Positions 37,901 through 50,854 of a stretch of DNA of 64,000 nucleotides are shown here, piece after piece. Under the pieces are notes generated by a model. That model was given only the letters and a program-made list of their open reading frames with translations, had not been told where the DNA came from and did not search any database. The stretch's first letter is position 1; every line of letters starts with the position of its first letter. This DNA comes from Sipunculus nudus. Lineage: Eukaryota > Annelida > Sipuncula > Golfingiida > Sipunculidae. The stretch is taken from assembly GCA_026874595.1 (NCBI GenBank), contig CM049307.1, positions 55,757,870 through 55,821,869 of the forward strand. The letters run 5' to 3'. A program made the position numbers and the translations under genes.

Positions 37901-38396
37901 TTGAGTCAAATGTGCCATTCAGAGCATTTTGAGTGGGATTCTTGCATTCACTTGAGAAAAAATGAGATACAAATTAAAGGTTGATCATATATAGGTCATT
38001 TCCATATGACCTTTGACCCATGATTCTCCTGATTTGCTGATGCCAGTTTACTTTGGAGCATTCACACAGCACTTGCACAAACTGATACAACACATAAAGA
38101 AATTTCACCAGGGTTATGACAAGGTAACATAATAAAAAGGCCTATTTCAGTTTTGATTCCAAGCCAATGTTCTGGAAAAATCCTCTGATAAAATTTGCAA
38201 AAAAAAATATTCATTATTTGCTATGCCATTGCCCTTACATTTATGAATAATTAATGAAAAGTGGGAGTGAAAAAGATCCTTCTGTTTGTTTAATGGATAT
38301 AAGCAGTATACCCATAACTTCAGCATGCGACCTGTGACATCCAGGTTTTAGTGTGTACACAAAATGGCAGCCCCCAACAGTGGTTTTGAGAAACTT

Positions 38397-38611
38397 GGGG
38401 GGGGGGGGGGAATAAAACCTGTGAGGGTTCTGTAAGGGTGAGAATCTATCTTTTGATAGTTTAAGGGCAGAGGGGACGAGTATGGGCAAAGTTTAGAGTG
38501 GGAAAAGGATAATTTTACCACACCAAAATCCCTAAATTATAGTAGGATACAACATCTTTAAAAAAAGATTTCCCATCAGTTAATCATATAATGGGATGGG
38601 GGGGGGGGGGG
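38397..38611. repeat. Two poly-G runs (14 and 14)
   Basis: G14 at 38397-38410 and G14 at 38598-38611. The second directly precedes dispersed repeat copy 4. Confidence 0.9.
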
Positions 38612-38613
38612 TG

Positions 38614-38915
38614 GTCCTATTCAGGAATGCTCCCAAAACTGTTTGCATTCACTTGTCCAGCCCATATTTCCAGGTTCATTCATGCAGAAATATATGTATA
38701 TTTGTAAATATTTCTTGATGATGTGCCTGAATCCAGATCATTCTCTAGATCAACACTAAAATCTCCAATTCTTCATCGGCCCATTTCCAAAATGGCCTGA
38801 AAATTTCATGAGATTCAGTTCATGATTGTGTGAGTTATGTTGTGAACAAAAACACAAACACACCAACACACATGAACAGGGATGAACACGTACCCTCCTG
38901 GTGGAGGAAGTGAAC
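38614..38915. repeat. Dispersed (SINE-like) repeat, copy 4
   Basis: Contains CTGTTTGCATTCACTTG, CCAGGTTCATTCATGCA, CTGAATCCAGATCA, CATGAGATTCAGTTCATGAT, GTGAGTTATGTTGTGAAC, ACACAAACACACC and an end CCCTCCTGGTGGAGG. It is the most complete copy seen. Confidence 0.8.
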
Positions 38916-39989
38916 TACTTCAAATATTCTTCTTTGCATAAGAGGTACCGGTATGTATTTTAATCAATTACCATACGGGCCAATGATGATATGGCACTCC
39001 TTTAAACTATGGGTGTGTACTGGATGAAGTGCACAATATACATTCAGTTTGACTTGTAACTGCAGGTGTCCTGGAATCAGTGATTGGTGCGTGCATCTGT
39101 TTCAGTCAGTTGATAACTATTCTGCTCTCTGACATGAAGTAAAATCAAATTCATACTACAGCGTGTTCAAGTTTATTTGAAAAAAATCAAAGCAGATTTC
39201 CTTTTGAAATACAGAGAATGAGAGAGATATCAGTCTGACACACTGTGCAGTTGTTTAATATGGTATGTGGTTGTATCTTTGATGATTTGATTTATTGGTG
39301 AGCGTTCGATGCGTTCCGTTTGAAGTTCCAGCAAAACATGTGCTGTATTCTGTTATCATGCAATAAGCAAGTTAGGCAGATGATACCAAGCTATTCGTTT
39401 GTCAGGGGAGCTTGAAATATCACTCCTGTGCAGGCCTGTGTTTTTTCGCACACTGGAGCGTGAATAGTGAACAACAAACAACGATTACAACCACATTTGG
39501 ACCAGGTAAGCATACGGGTGCAACAGATTGCCTCTTTGATGTTTAACAAATAACTTGACTGATTCAGAGTTAATCACAGAGTGGAAATTTATGTCAGTGA
39601 GGCTGCAACTAGTGCAAGATGAGCTTCAGTTTATGGCTGCTTCATGTGACATAATAGGGCCTTTGACCTGCGAAGTATGGGCTAATTAGTAGTTGTCAAC
39701 TGAATCAGGGTAGTTTCAGTGATCTGTGTGGTTACAAAAAAATCTCCGAGTGATTTTCAAGGGTGATGCACAAAAATGAACATCCTGATGAAAATAAGAG
39801 TGGTCAGGTAAGATCATTTTCCCATATGTATTTTAGTAATTGTCATGTCTTATTTGATGTGTTTTCCTATGCATTAATGTGACGATATAACAGGACAGGT
39901 AGCGGAAGTCTTATATATGGAGGAAGCCTCATGTTTTTGGAAAATGTCATGCTTTAATTGAAATGTTTTAAAATGTTATGTGAACGATA

Positions 39990-40411
39990 GTATTTTTCAG
40001 CAACAGTGTGATCTGATAGGATGTGAGTGGCCAGGTACAAAATGGTTTCTCTCTGAAGTTTTCGAACTGTCACTGAGTGTTTAAGTGATTAATTTAAGAA
40101 TTAATTTGATTTGATTGTATGTAGGAAGCTAGGTGACACATTTTTTTCTGTTGTACTTTTGTGACTGTTATATGGTAACTGAAACAATCACTTGTTGGTT
40201 ATGATTTGATGGTTGGTATGTAAATAGTTGGTATGTAAACAAGAATTTTTCTGTTGTAAATTGCTGATCGCTTGTTGTGGTTGAAATGTTTTCTCCAGCA
40301 ATAATGTGATTTGATAGGATACAAGCACTGAGGCAACATATTTGTTAAACAGTTGTGGGTTAGTTGAAAATGTTTTTTCTTCAACATTAATGTGATGTGA
40401 TAGGATGTAAT
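39990..40411 (+). repeat. Three spaced copies of a GTGAT-TGATAGGAT motif
   Basis: TTTTC-CA(G/A)CA-(A/C)A-TGTGAT(C/T/G)TGATAGGAT occurs at about 39993, 40290 and 40376 within 420 bp. Either a decayed tandem repeat or a homotypic binding-site cluster. Confidence 0.6.
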
Positions 40412-42407
40412 TTTTCATCGTTTTATTTGACTGGATTGTGACAGATTGGGACTCGCTGGTGAAATAACATCATGCAGTCCAATAACCCGGCGAGGGACAG
40501 GTGTGAATTGATAGATACATTTTGACCTGCAGACTTGTCCACAATGACACAATCGTGGCTTCTACACAATGAGTCTGACACTAAGCTGAAAGCCAATATT
40601 GGGACAAGTATACACAGATATTTGGCAATTAAGACTATGGCAGTTGTGTTTTGTGAGGGACTTCCCTTCCTACCATCGGAGTGGTATTATAAGTACACAT
40701 CAGTATGAATTTACCAAAGTTGTCCGGTCTTAGCCCTTGAAGGACCAGACTTGTCAAGATGGCTTAACAGCATCTGTTGACGAGGGAATCAAAATGATGA
40801 ACAGAGGACAAAGGATGGCAAGATAAGTCTTGATGACTTGTATAATTTAATAGTATATCATTTGATTAATGAAGTGAGTGTAAAAGGATTTAGATTAGTT
40901 CATTATATAAAGGATTGCAGAAGAGGGAAGATTTGAAAAATTTATTAATTTGTTACCAAGCCCTTTGAGGAATTCTGGTTTTAATTTAGGGTCTGCCTAT
41001 ACATTTTATCCATTTACATAAGTTGGTAATATTGTACCTGGCAAATCTTACCTCCATGTAAATGAACTTACAATCAGTTAATTTTAGGAATTCTTAAATT
41101 AATTTCTTATTCAGGGCTTTGAAGGAAAATAAAATTATAAACATAGACTTTGGAGGAATTTTTCTTTATTAAATTTAGGTTAAGATTTATTTGTTAGTGG
41201 CACTAACAGTTTAGTGTTTGAGGTTTTGCTGGGAACAATTTAGAGCTCTGTTTATAGGATATAACTTGATTCGAACTTGGGCTTGGTTCAGAATTGCCGC
41301 GTGAAATCATCAAGGTTGCAATCCAGACAGGTGCTGGGCTGTCTTCTATTTGTATCTGTACTACAAAGGTGTTTTCAGTGGTTTGGAATCATCGTGTGTG
41401 GTTAGGAACAGAGGCACAGGATCTCACACATGCGTAACACAAGTGGATAGAGCTTGTGAACAGTTATCAAGAGAAAATTGAGTCATTTTCTTGTCTGACA
41501 GAGCAATAATTGGTTAAGCATTATAAATTGTCTCTGTGTATGTATTGACTTCAAAATGTTGAACACTCCTCCAGCGTGGGTTGACAGTCATTGGGCATGA
41601 TGGTGACTTTTGCAAATCGCTAACCGACTGATTTATTTGTATTGTTAATTTGGAGACATGATGAGGCCTTCTAGGTATTATGTGTCATTAAACAACTAGA
41701 GTCTCATTCTGGGTGTCTGCTAAGTGTGATATGTAGGCTTATTGTATCCTCATTATGGCGAATCATCCAGCATAAGGTCCAGTAGGGGCACATTAATTTG
41801 TATTATTTGTTACCATGCTTAAAGCAGGATTGAACATTAGGTGTGCCAGACCCATTTGTCATTAGGTTGTGCCAAGCATGCTACTGGTGCTCCACTGTTG
41901 ATTTGTAATGACTTAATGTAAATAAACATGTTAGTCATAATGATGTTAATCATCTGAGACTGTGATGCACACGGTATAAAAGTATTGATGAACTTGTAGA
42001 TGAAATAATTCAAAATGTTTTGGTTTCAGTAAATATGAAATTTATCAAAATGTAGAAAATCATAGTAAAATTAAACCATAGTATCCCGACTTTGTCTTGG
42101 GATACAATAATTGTTTATAAGGGTTCTTATGACATTAGTAACCAGGTTTATCTTGTGTGCATGTGTGTGTGTTAATGCTGTGTGTGTGTATTTGTGGATG
42201 ATCTTGGGATATAAAAAAAATTGCTCAAGGGATGAAACTGAAAACTGAATATGAGAAAATCCATATAGAACATTTACCAGTATATAAACTGACAAAAAGG
42301 TTGATTTTATTTGTATTGGAAATGTTCAGTTTTCATCTTTTGTTGATGTTATATCTACTTGTGGCATAAATTTGCTGCATTTTCACCATCTTGCCTTTCT
42401 TTTGCAG

Positions 42408-42551
42408 GTTGTACTTACAAGGTGGTGCTCGCAATTTAAACCCTTACCATGTTTCCTACGCACCCGTTTCAACGCAAGACACCACAGAAGTGCAGAGTTT
42501 GTCCAGCGACCAACTCACTGATGATACCATGTCCCTCACAGACAGCAGTGT
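42408..42551 (+). CDS. Axin: Axin coding exon: linker with conserved SLSSD...SLTDSS block
   Basis: The acceptor is CTTTTGCAG (ending 42407). The first base completes the Gly codon opened by the previous exon, and 47 codons follow (residues 327-373). The end is AGC AGT GT|GTAAGT, leaving two bases. The peptide includes NPYHVSYAP, then QSLSSDQLTDD and MSLTDSSV. This matches the vertebrate Axin segment between the RGS domain and the GSK3-binding region (NPYYV...QSLSSD...SLTDSSV). It is a Ser/Thr-rich, presumably phosphorylated, flexible linker; no enzymatic role. The length of 144 bp and both phases agree with the neighbouring exons. Confidence 0.95.
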
Positions 42552-45055
42552 GTAAGTACTTCACATTTCTTGCTGGTGCTTTTCTGTTCCAGCGGGGGAG
42601 CCAGCAACTACTGGGCTGTCAAGAGTGTTGAGATTTACAGCGAGCAAACAAATTGAGTAATTACTTGTACTTGCTTTGGTCTCTGTGGTGTTATCATAGT
42701 TAAAGTTTTACTGAGGGCAATTACAGAATGCCAAAGCCTGTGTTCTCTCAGATGCCTTTTTTTTACGTTCTCTCCGTTAGGCATTCCAGCATCGGAGCAT
42801 CCGCTGTCTTTCAGGCTTTGAGAGAGAAAAATGACAGGTGAATTATTTAGGTCAGGGTGAATACAGGTTTTTGGATCACTCTTACAGCTAGAATGCAGCT
42901 AAATGTCAATGGTCTGCCCAAGTTGTTTTGTAGTAGTATTATAGAGTTTTTTATTAATAAATAAGTATGTTTTATGTTAAAGATTGCTTCTTCTTCAGAC
43001 ATGATATTGAATTTGTCATAAACAGAAATTTGTTATCAAAATTACAGTAGAGCTGCCTTATTCAGATCTCTTTTTGGATTCTTATTTGAGGAGCTGTGTT
43101 ATTAACAAAAGAGGATAGGTAATCAATAGGGGAAGCTCTACCATTATAGAGATGATACCATCTATTCAGGAGTTACTATAAGCATGAGTTCTGTTATTAT
43201 TTTGAATCTGTTAAAGTATGAGAGCCATTTTCAACAAAATGGAATTCACACCAAGTGAGATTATTTATTGTTTCCCATCAACAGTGAAATTGACATTGAG
43301 TTTATTATCTTAATAATCCTTAATAATCAAATTAACATTTATGAAGCAAATTAGATTAAACATTTACTGAGTTCCAGAGAATAATAATTGAGTTCAGTAG
43401 AAATTGATGCATATATAATACTTGAATGTTTAACTATTTGTATTCTTGAATGGCAATATGATATTAAATTAAGGTCATTTCAGATCAGGATACAGTAGAA
43501 ATGATATCACATTTTGCGGATGTGGTGTTATGTCATGAAAGAACTTAATTTGATTTAAGTAGGAAAAACCACTTAATGCAAACCGCATGTTAAGATAGAA
43601 AAGAGCACATCCTCAGATATAACCCAGTTCCCTGATAATAACAGTGTGGTTCAGTGTCATGTGCAGAAGGGGGTTATCTTCAAGTTCAGTGGCCCAGCAC
43701 ACCTGCTGAAATGTATGTGATTTTACACAGTGTTGGGGGAAAGAAACCAGTCTGCTGATATCCAAACATATCATCATAAACTGCCCACAGGAATTAGTGT
43801 CACATGTCTCATGACTCCTAGTCTGAGGTAATAAAACCAAATTCATGGTTTCTGACAAAGAACACTGCCATCTCAGTTGTGGTTATCAGGGAGATGCACA
43901 GCAAGAGCAACTTTTTTGGTCCGGCAGTTGCTAACTTTGATGTTTTATGGACCTCCCTGCATGTGTGTAGATCTCCTGGAATACGGATGTTGAGTTTTGG
44001 CAGATGCAACAGACATAAAAGAATGGCTTGACATCCTGGTATTAGTGGCATATCTATGACCGTTTTTAGCTGTGACACTTTGAATTATCTGTATCTGTTT
44101 ATGGATCTTTCATAGTATGACATATGTCACGTACTATTTTGAAATAGCAGATATTTTTTTTTATGATTTCTCCCTTATGCATACCTGGATATATCAAACC
44201 TTTCTTAAAACTGACAGGATTCATACAAAAATATTAGCTGAAGTTTTTTTTAGATATTTTATTGTATTATAACTTAATTTTCAGCTTGCTTGGAATTAGA
44301 TTAAGCTTTGAGTGTCATCACAACTTTGTCTTCCCTTGTATATTATGCATGTACAACAGAACCGTGTAACAAATCAGACCTCCAAAATATCTTTTGTTTT
44401 CAGGGAGCATATACATAATATATCTAGGACACTGATTTTTGTTTCCATTTTGTTGGTTTATAGTATGAGGTTTTTCGGTGATGCTCAGTCTTTCAGGGCT
44501 GTGTTGGTGATTTTTGCGTTACTTTTAGTGGTCTGACTTTCCATACAGCCTGCTATCTGGTAAGATTGTGTATCCGAGGTTTCTGTAACTAGCAGTCTTG
44601 CAGGCAAGCAATGTTTATGTTGATGGCGAGTGCTAAGGATATTGGCTAACTGCACAAACCTGGGCACTGTGTCTGTGAGCTATTGAAACACAGGACTGGG
44701 GCCAAGTAGCAAGAACAGTACCACTGTTTAGGAGTAGCTAGCTTGATTTGTAGGTATAAGCGAATCCAAACACATGCTGACCATCACAGCGGGGATGGCT
44801 ACATCGTTTCCAACCAACACCCGTTCCCTTAAGTCCAGTTATGTGTGCACATCATTCCTTGTATTCTCAATTCTCTTGGCATTGTGGCAACTGGGTTAAT
44901 TCAGAAAACTGGCTACCCATGGCCAGTTTGGTAAAATGGTACGGAACCCACATCAGTAGGTTTGGGGTACTTGGGATGTCAGAATGCCTGGTGGTTTACT
45001 TCACAGGTTTACCAGCCTGCCCCTACATCTTAGCACCAGGGCCCTCATACCCCAT

Positions 45056-45064
45056 GATCAAAGG
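45056..45064 (-). promoter_or_regulatory. Canonical TCF/LEF-type site
   Basis: GATCAAAGG (CCTTTGATC on the minus strand) in a GC-richer, non-coding island of intron 3. Confidence 0.3.
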
Positions 45065-46018
45065 GAGGATCCGGTTTCGTTAGCGGGGCACTCCGGCAGT
45101 GTATTTGTGGGCATAAATCCTTTTGGTACTCCTTAGAAAAGGCCATCAACAGTTGTTGCAGGCCTAGAGTTGGGAGGTTGAGCTTCCATGCTGGCTGGGC
45201 CTTGAGGGCTGTGCTGGTTTTGTGGTGGTGTTGCTTGCTGGTCTTGCTGCTGCTTGTACAGTGCAGGAACCTTCAACACAGTGCTGGACAGTCAATACTC
45301 TGACAGCCATCCTTTGTGAAGCCACCTTACCGCTGGCACTTACAGGACTGCTTGATAGCAGGTGTACCAGTAGCACCCACAGCCAATGGAAACCCTATAT
45401 GTTTTCACAGCTTTACTCCAGAGGATTGTTTTATGCACTGTCCAAAGCAATCATTCATCGCGAGCTCATTGTAGCTATAGGGTCTTTAACAGCTGAAGGC
45501 GCACAGGCTGCTGAACTGGATATTAGTTAACAGTTACAAAGGTGTCTTGTAATAAAAATAATAATTATAATGCAGGAAGAAATGTTTTCAGGAAAAGCTA
45601 GTAATTAGATTGTAACAACGAGCTAAATATAAGATATTACCTTGTACTACAAAAAAATTACAAAAATGTATCATTGACATAATGGAAGAGGTGTGAGAAA
45701 TCTTTTGAAATGTTTTGGATTTTTTAAGGAACTTCTTTAACAAGAACCAGACATAAAATACAGGATTCGCCAATGTCATTATAGCAGGGAGATCAGTTTA
45801 GGGGAGTTCAGAATTAAAAAAAAAGTATATATATTTATTTCTTTGAAGGTGTGTTGTGACTTTCACATAAATATTAAATTTTTATCAGGTCCATCCTAAT
45901 TTTTTTCTAAATTACGGTGATCAAGTTTTCAGTGAGATTAAGGGAAATGAGTTTAGAATTAAAATAACATTTGAGTTCTATTTAGGAAATGTTGTAGGGT
46001 AGGTGAGTAAAATATATA

Positions 46019-47337
46019 CTGTAGATTCAGATATTATCGTGGGCTTAAAATTTCGTCGATTTTGCGCAAAACGCATATCGTGGGGTATTTGAATTCGTGG
46101 AAAGACAATGAAAATTTTAGGAAATCATGGTTTATAAACATCTCCATAGAAGTAACGCAAGGAAGACGAGAGCTGGTAATACAGACGGTTGTTCGACTGA
46201 GATGTTTATCACTCGGTTGTGCCTGTACCGCGGTCAGTCTGGTCAATGTTGCGCAAACAAGCTTCGCCCGGCCAGAGCTTAACAAAGGAATTAATCAGCC
46301 GTGATTTACCCGCGGCACACGATACATCGCCTTTAAGTTATAACAAACGATCACATCACGTACACAGAAAACGTAATCCCTCACTTGATCGGAGGAAAAT
46401 GAAACGGGGCCCGTCCGTTTTTAACTTTATGTTCATCATGGCGGTTGTCACATGTGGCGCCTGTAAATCCCGAAGGCAGCCCTAGGACAAGAGGTTCGTT
46501 CGTTATTCGACGTATCAACTATTTGGATATTATAAAACAAATAGAAATCGGTTTAACGTGTCGACTAGACAGAGATCGACTTATCTGAAAATTAGCGGGA
46601 CATAATTTGCTCACTTATATTCTGCGACACTTAGGCCTACTTACGCGAACATTTATGCACAGCTATCGGCAATATTTGGAAGAAGTACCTCTTGTCTTAT
46701 TAATGGCTCACATTTATGCACCAAGCTGTAGTTGGCAATATTCGGAATATGTGTTTTTTAACACTTTACATTCGCATCCCGCGGTAATGCAAATGAGATT
46801 ACATGGACGAGCCTCGGTAACCGTGGTAACGAACATTAGCTCATGTGTCGTTCTTGGCGTGTCAGTACTGTACCGCTTTCCGTGATAGAAATGTCCTATT
46901 GTTCTGGAATATTTCACCCGAAATGTTGACAAAAAGGAAATGTGGGGATATGTTTTCAGTTCAAAGTAAAGTTTGATATTGTTTTAATGTAAACATTTCA
47001 GGAAGACGTGTTCGTGCGATATTAATGGAAATTAGGGAATTGACAACTGAATATTTATAAAACACGTATTGTTTATAGTAGTTTGCAGAAAAAAAAGATT
47101 CAACAAATTTATTATATGCATCAATGACAATCATAAAATAGTAATAATCATTTTTGTTTTACCTTTATTGAAAACTCAGCCAGTGATAATAAATGTAGAT
47201 GAAATTTGCTACCAGCTGCCGTTTAGATGTTCTCTGACCGTGTGATTTTTTTATCGTTTGGATCATGAATTCGTGGATAACCTTGATCCACGAAAACCAC
47301 GAAAATAAAATCCCAACTAATATTTCTGAATCTACAG
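46019..47337. mobile_element. 1.3-kb TIR element flanked by TA
   Basis: CTGTAGATTCAGA (46019-46031) and its exact inverse (47325-47337) are each flanked by TA. The similarity extends inward in weaker form, with CGTGG/TTTCGTGG-type words as seen in other mollusc MITEs. The interior is GC-richer than the intron and has no transposase frame that I can recognise. Probably a non-autonomous Tc1/mariner-type element carrying unrelated internal DNA. Confidence 0.75.
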
Positions 47338-48608
47338 TATTGGATTTTCGCCATGTTGTTAGTCATTATATAAATCCTTCCTTGCATTCCTAACCAATCC
47401 CCACATTTATCTGTACCATTGTTATACAGTGGCATGAATGCCTTTACAAGGTTTGTGACAGTTTGTCTCCAGTTTGTCCAGTGATCTTTGATTAGAACTG
47501 CAGCATTTGGTCCGGTCTACTATTCATACAAGGCTTCGTAGCCATAATAACATGCCTTGGTATGGCTTCATTTTAATTTGTATACTCATATAGGGCTTCC
47601 TTGTTGATCGTGGGACAATACACTGGTGCACGGCAAATACAGGCACAAGTTGCCGCTGGCTGTATGGCAGGATCTAATAGCGGCAAGATGAAAGAGCACA
47701 AATCCAGTGGTGGTTTGTGGGACTGATTTAGGGGCCTCGATCCATGAATGCTGGCTATTGTTCATGCTAGCTCTCTCAGGCATGATTTTTGGCACCCATG
47801 TTAGAGTCACCTCTAGTCCTGTTTTGATTTTGTGTTAACACAGAGGTCATACATTTTCGGTGTCTCCTATCTTTGCAGAGACAGCCTCAGTTATTGTTCA
47901 TCTGTGCTGACCCTGAGGGCCTTGTTGTAGTTTACATTATGTTGATTCAAATTGTATTTCCACATATGGGTGCAAACATACAGAAATATTTCCCAGCTCT
48001 CCCTGCGGATACTTGTATTGAATCTGTGTCTTTTTTATTTTTATTGATACCACATTTTCAGTACCCAAACCCAGCTGTGTGTACATTTTGGGTATTTTTT
48101 TCTCATACATGTATCAAACAATTCACATGTTATTTGGTGAAAGTGTGGGAAAACCTGACAGTTCACATGTTCCTGTATAGGATGGTAAAACAGGAGAAAT
48201 TTGGACAAAAACTGCAGAATTATGTTGTTACCATGCTAACATCTGTTATCACTGGCCCTTCAAGTACAGCTAAGTGCTTATGCAAATCTGTTCATTCAGA
48301 GATCGTCAGCTATAATCTGACGTGACTTCAAAGAGTTACCCCGCTCCAGCGATGATAACACAGCGTTGAAGGGTTCCTAATATCTTGATGAAGGGGGATA
48401 TCCACAGTAAGAGTAGCTTTTGAGAGATATTTTCCTGGCTGCTTGTGCATGTGGTGGCCGCTCTGTTGTGCATGGGTACCAGGCATGTTAAACCAGAAGG
48501 AAACTGGCATCCCCCACACCAGTCAAAAGGCTACACAGCCAAGGCCCATCAAAGAACCAGGTTTTGTTATGCAAAAAAAGGCACACACACAGGGAAAAGA
48601 GATAGAGC

Positions 48609-48711
48609 CCTTTGATTTGCTGTATCAATAGATACAGACTGATTGAGTGAACAGATGGGCCACAACATAGAGGTGACATCTTGCCCCATGCGATCCCCGC
48701 AGCTCTTTGAT
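48609..48711 (+). promoter_or_regulatory. Pair of TCF-like cores, 95 bp apart
   Basis: CCTTTGATT (48609-48617) and CTCTTTGATG (core 48705-48711), in the same orientation, in a GC-richer island of intron 3. Confidence 0.3.
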
Positions 48712-49855
48712 GTTGATTGGTTCTGTGGCCAGTGCAATGTCATGCCAGCCACATGGTGAAGAGGGTCTCCCACTTATCTCCCTCTCCATTCCCTGGCAAG
48801 ACTTCAAAGGCCTCTCCCTGTCCAAGGCTCCCTCTCTCATATCGTGTTTACTCCTGGCTGTGTTCTGCTGCTTGTTTGTAACTTGTGGCGCTATGGGGCC
48901 TCTCCTGGGTGTGTGCAAAACAAATGGCCCGAATGAAAGCTTGCATCATGAGACATGTCTTCAGTGTCAAGAGCCTGGTCATCAGCAAGATTTATTCTGG
49001 ATGCCTCACGGGGATGATCACAGATACATGTTCTCACTGGTCATCTAATATGCAAGGTATGCCTGATTTTTGTGATGTACGTCATTGATAAATACTAACA
49101 TGATAGGGTCTTCACTGCATCATTTATGTGTCTCGAATATGTCGAGTTTCACTGTGTAGTTTGTGTTGCGAATAAAAAAATGGCAAATGTAAGGTTATAA
49201 CTTCTCTTCAAAATTTCATTTTTCCTGAAAATCATTATGGTTAATTGGATAGCCTTATTGCTGGCCCAAATTGTTTTCTGTGTCATTGTGAATTAATGTG
49301 CAGTGCCATTTTTGGAGCTTGAGTACCCCCGAAAAATGGCCGAGTGGTGCATTTTGGAGTTCAAATATTCAAGCAGCCCCATATCAAGGCAGCATTAGTG
49401 GTGTTTTTTTGTGCCTCTGTGCCGACTGCACATTGGACGATATTTCAACACAATTTGGGAACGTCTGGTCACAGTGCCAGGAGTGGCCATTAAGGGTTGC
49501 CATGTCAACAAGGGGGATTTGGATAAGGTGCCGCACTGCTGTGCTTTAAATGTGAAGAGAATATTTAATCGCAAAGACCGGCAGCTGTACCGAAAATCTC
49601 TCCCAAGAAGGCCATCCACAGTAAACCTATTTTGGTATTCCGGGGATTGTGAATATTGTTTTACCTGGTCGGTGTAACAACTGCTCCGCCAAGTGCATGG
49701 TTGTATGAGCTTCTGGCCTCCTCAGTTTGACAGGAACTACCCCATACATCAACACAAATGAAGTTTACCCAACAATTACGGCTGGTGATTTTGTGTGGCA
49801 GAGGGCCAATATGGCTATGTTGATACAGCGGCTATCATTGTAAAGATGTGGCCCA

Positions 49856-49977
49856 CTTTGATGTGATTGGAAAGATCAAAGGGACCTCAGCCTCCGTGCC
49901 TGCTAAACTGCCCCATCCAAGCTAATGTGTTGGTGTGGGGCTGAAAGCTTGATTAACTCTCATTGGCAGACTTTGAT
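49856..49977 (+). promoter_or_regulatory. Three TCF-like cores in 122 bp
   Basis: CTTTGATG (core 49856-49862), GATCAAAGG (49874-49882, canonical) and CTTTGATC (core 49971-49977). The first two are in opposite orientation with starts 19 bp apart. Located in a 1-kb GC-richer non-coding island of intron 3. Confidence 0.45.
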
Positions 49978-50854
49978 CATATTCTAGAACCAACTGGCCA
50001 GGCCTACTCCTGGAAATCACAATAGAAGATGGATGGCTTTATGAAAGTTTAATATGGCCACATGGTCTGAAGTTTAATGCATCAGTGTGGACAGGCAGTG
50101 CTTCAGATCTCTCAATGGCAGCATTGTTTTATGGCCCTATGCTGTGTTACAACTTGGCAGGTTATATCGGCAAAGGATAACCCAGCCTTAAAAATCCCTG
50201 CCAGGCCATTGTGACAATCCACATCCAAGGAGTTAGTGGCGTTCCTCTCAGAGCCTTCTGGCGGACTTTTGTCAGATTTACATGAGCAGATTAGGACATA
50301 TATCACAGCATTTTGTGGACAGGTCTTTAACAAAGGCTGTTCTGGATGTTATTTCTTGGGAGTATTTACTATCTTATTTTCTAGGGTAAGTTTACATTTT
50401 TATTACCTGTTACAAAATATAAAACCGGATTCTATGAAATTTTTTTTTATTATGAAAAATTTTTCAAAATGTTGACCTTGCATTCAGGTGGTGATTGATA
50501 TTATTGAAATTCAAAATTTTTTTCTAGCTACCAGTACCTTCTTTCAAAAATATACAGTGATTTTTAGATATAAATTAAATTAATGGTGGAATAATTATAA
50601 GTGAAGGATTTTAAAGTTTTTTTTAACAGTTTTAGGATGAGCTGAGGGTGATAAATTTTTGTTTAGTGAAGAAGGGAACAGACCTGAATAATGTTTTTAA
50701 ATTGTACATGTAGATATGACACATTTAAAATAGGGAGTAAAATAAAATATAAAAGGACATACCACAGGCCCTCAGCACTGGAAAACAATAAATCCCTTTA
50801 ATGGTGTCGCCATCTGTTGGGTAGTATTTGAACTAAAGTCACAAATAACCTTAA

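Larger units (their letters stand above)
20777..42407 (+). other. Axin intron 2 (21.6 kb)
   Basis: Bounded by GTAGGT and a pyrimidine tract ending TTTTGCAG. It contains AT-rich DNA alternating with GC-richer islands (roughly 22.2-22.7, 26.2-27.9, 31.8-32.7, 33.3-34.1, 36.7-37.1 and 39.0-39.7 kb). Several islands carry CTTTGAT cores (21108, 24064, 24622, 25428, 25886, 26920-27479, 33820, 39186, 39277, 39534). A Helitron-like element, two dispersed repeats and long poly-G/C runs are annotated separately. No hidden exon was found, and the phases of the flanking exons fit without one. Confidence 0.8.

Noticed and set aside
47873-48325. 150-codon plus-strand open frame preceded by a CTTTGCAG acceptor-like sequence
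   Set aside because: No ATG at its start, no similarity to Axin, and exons 3 and 4 join in phase without it.
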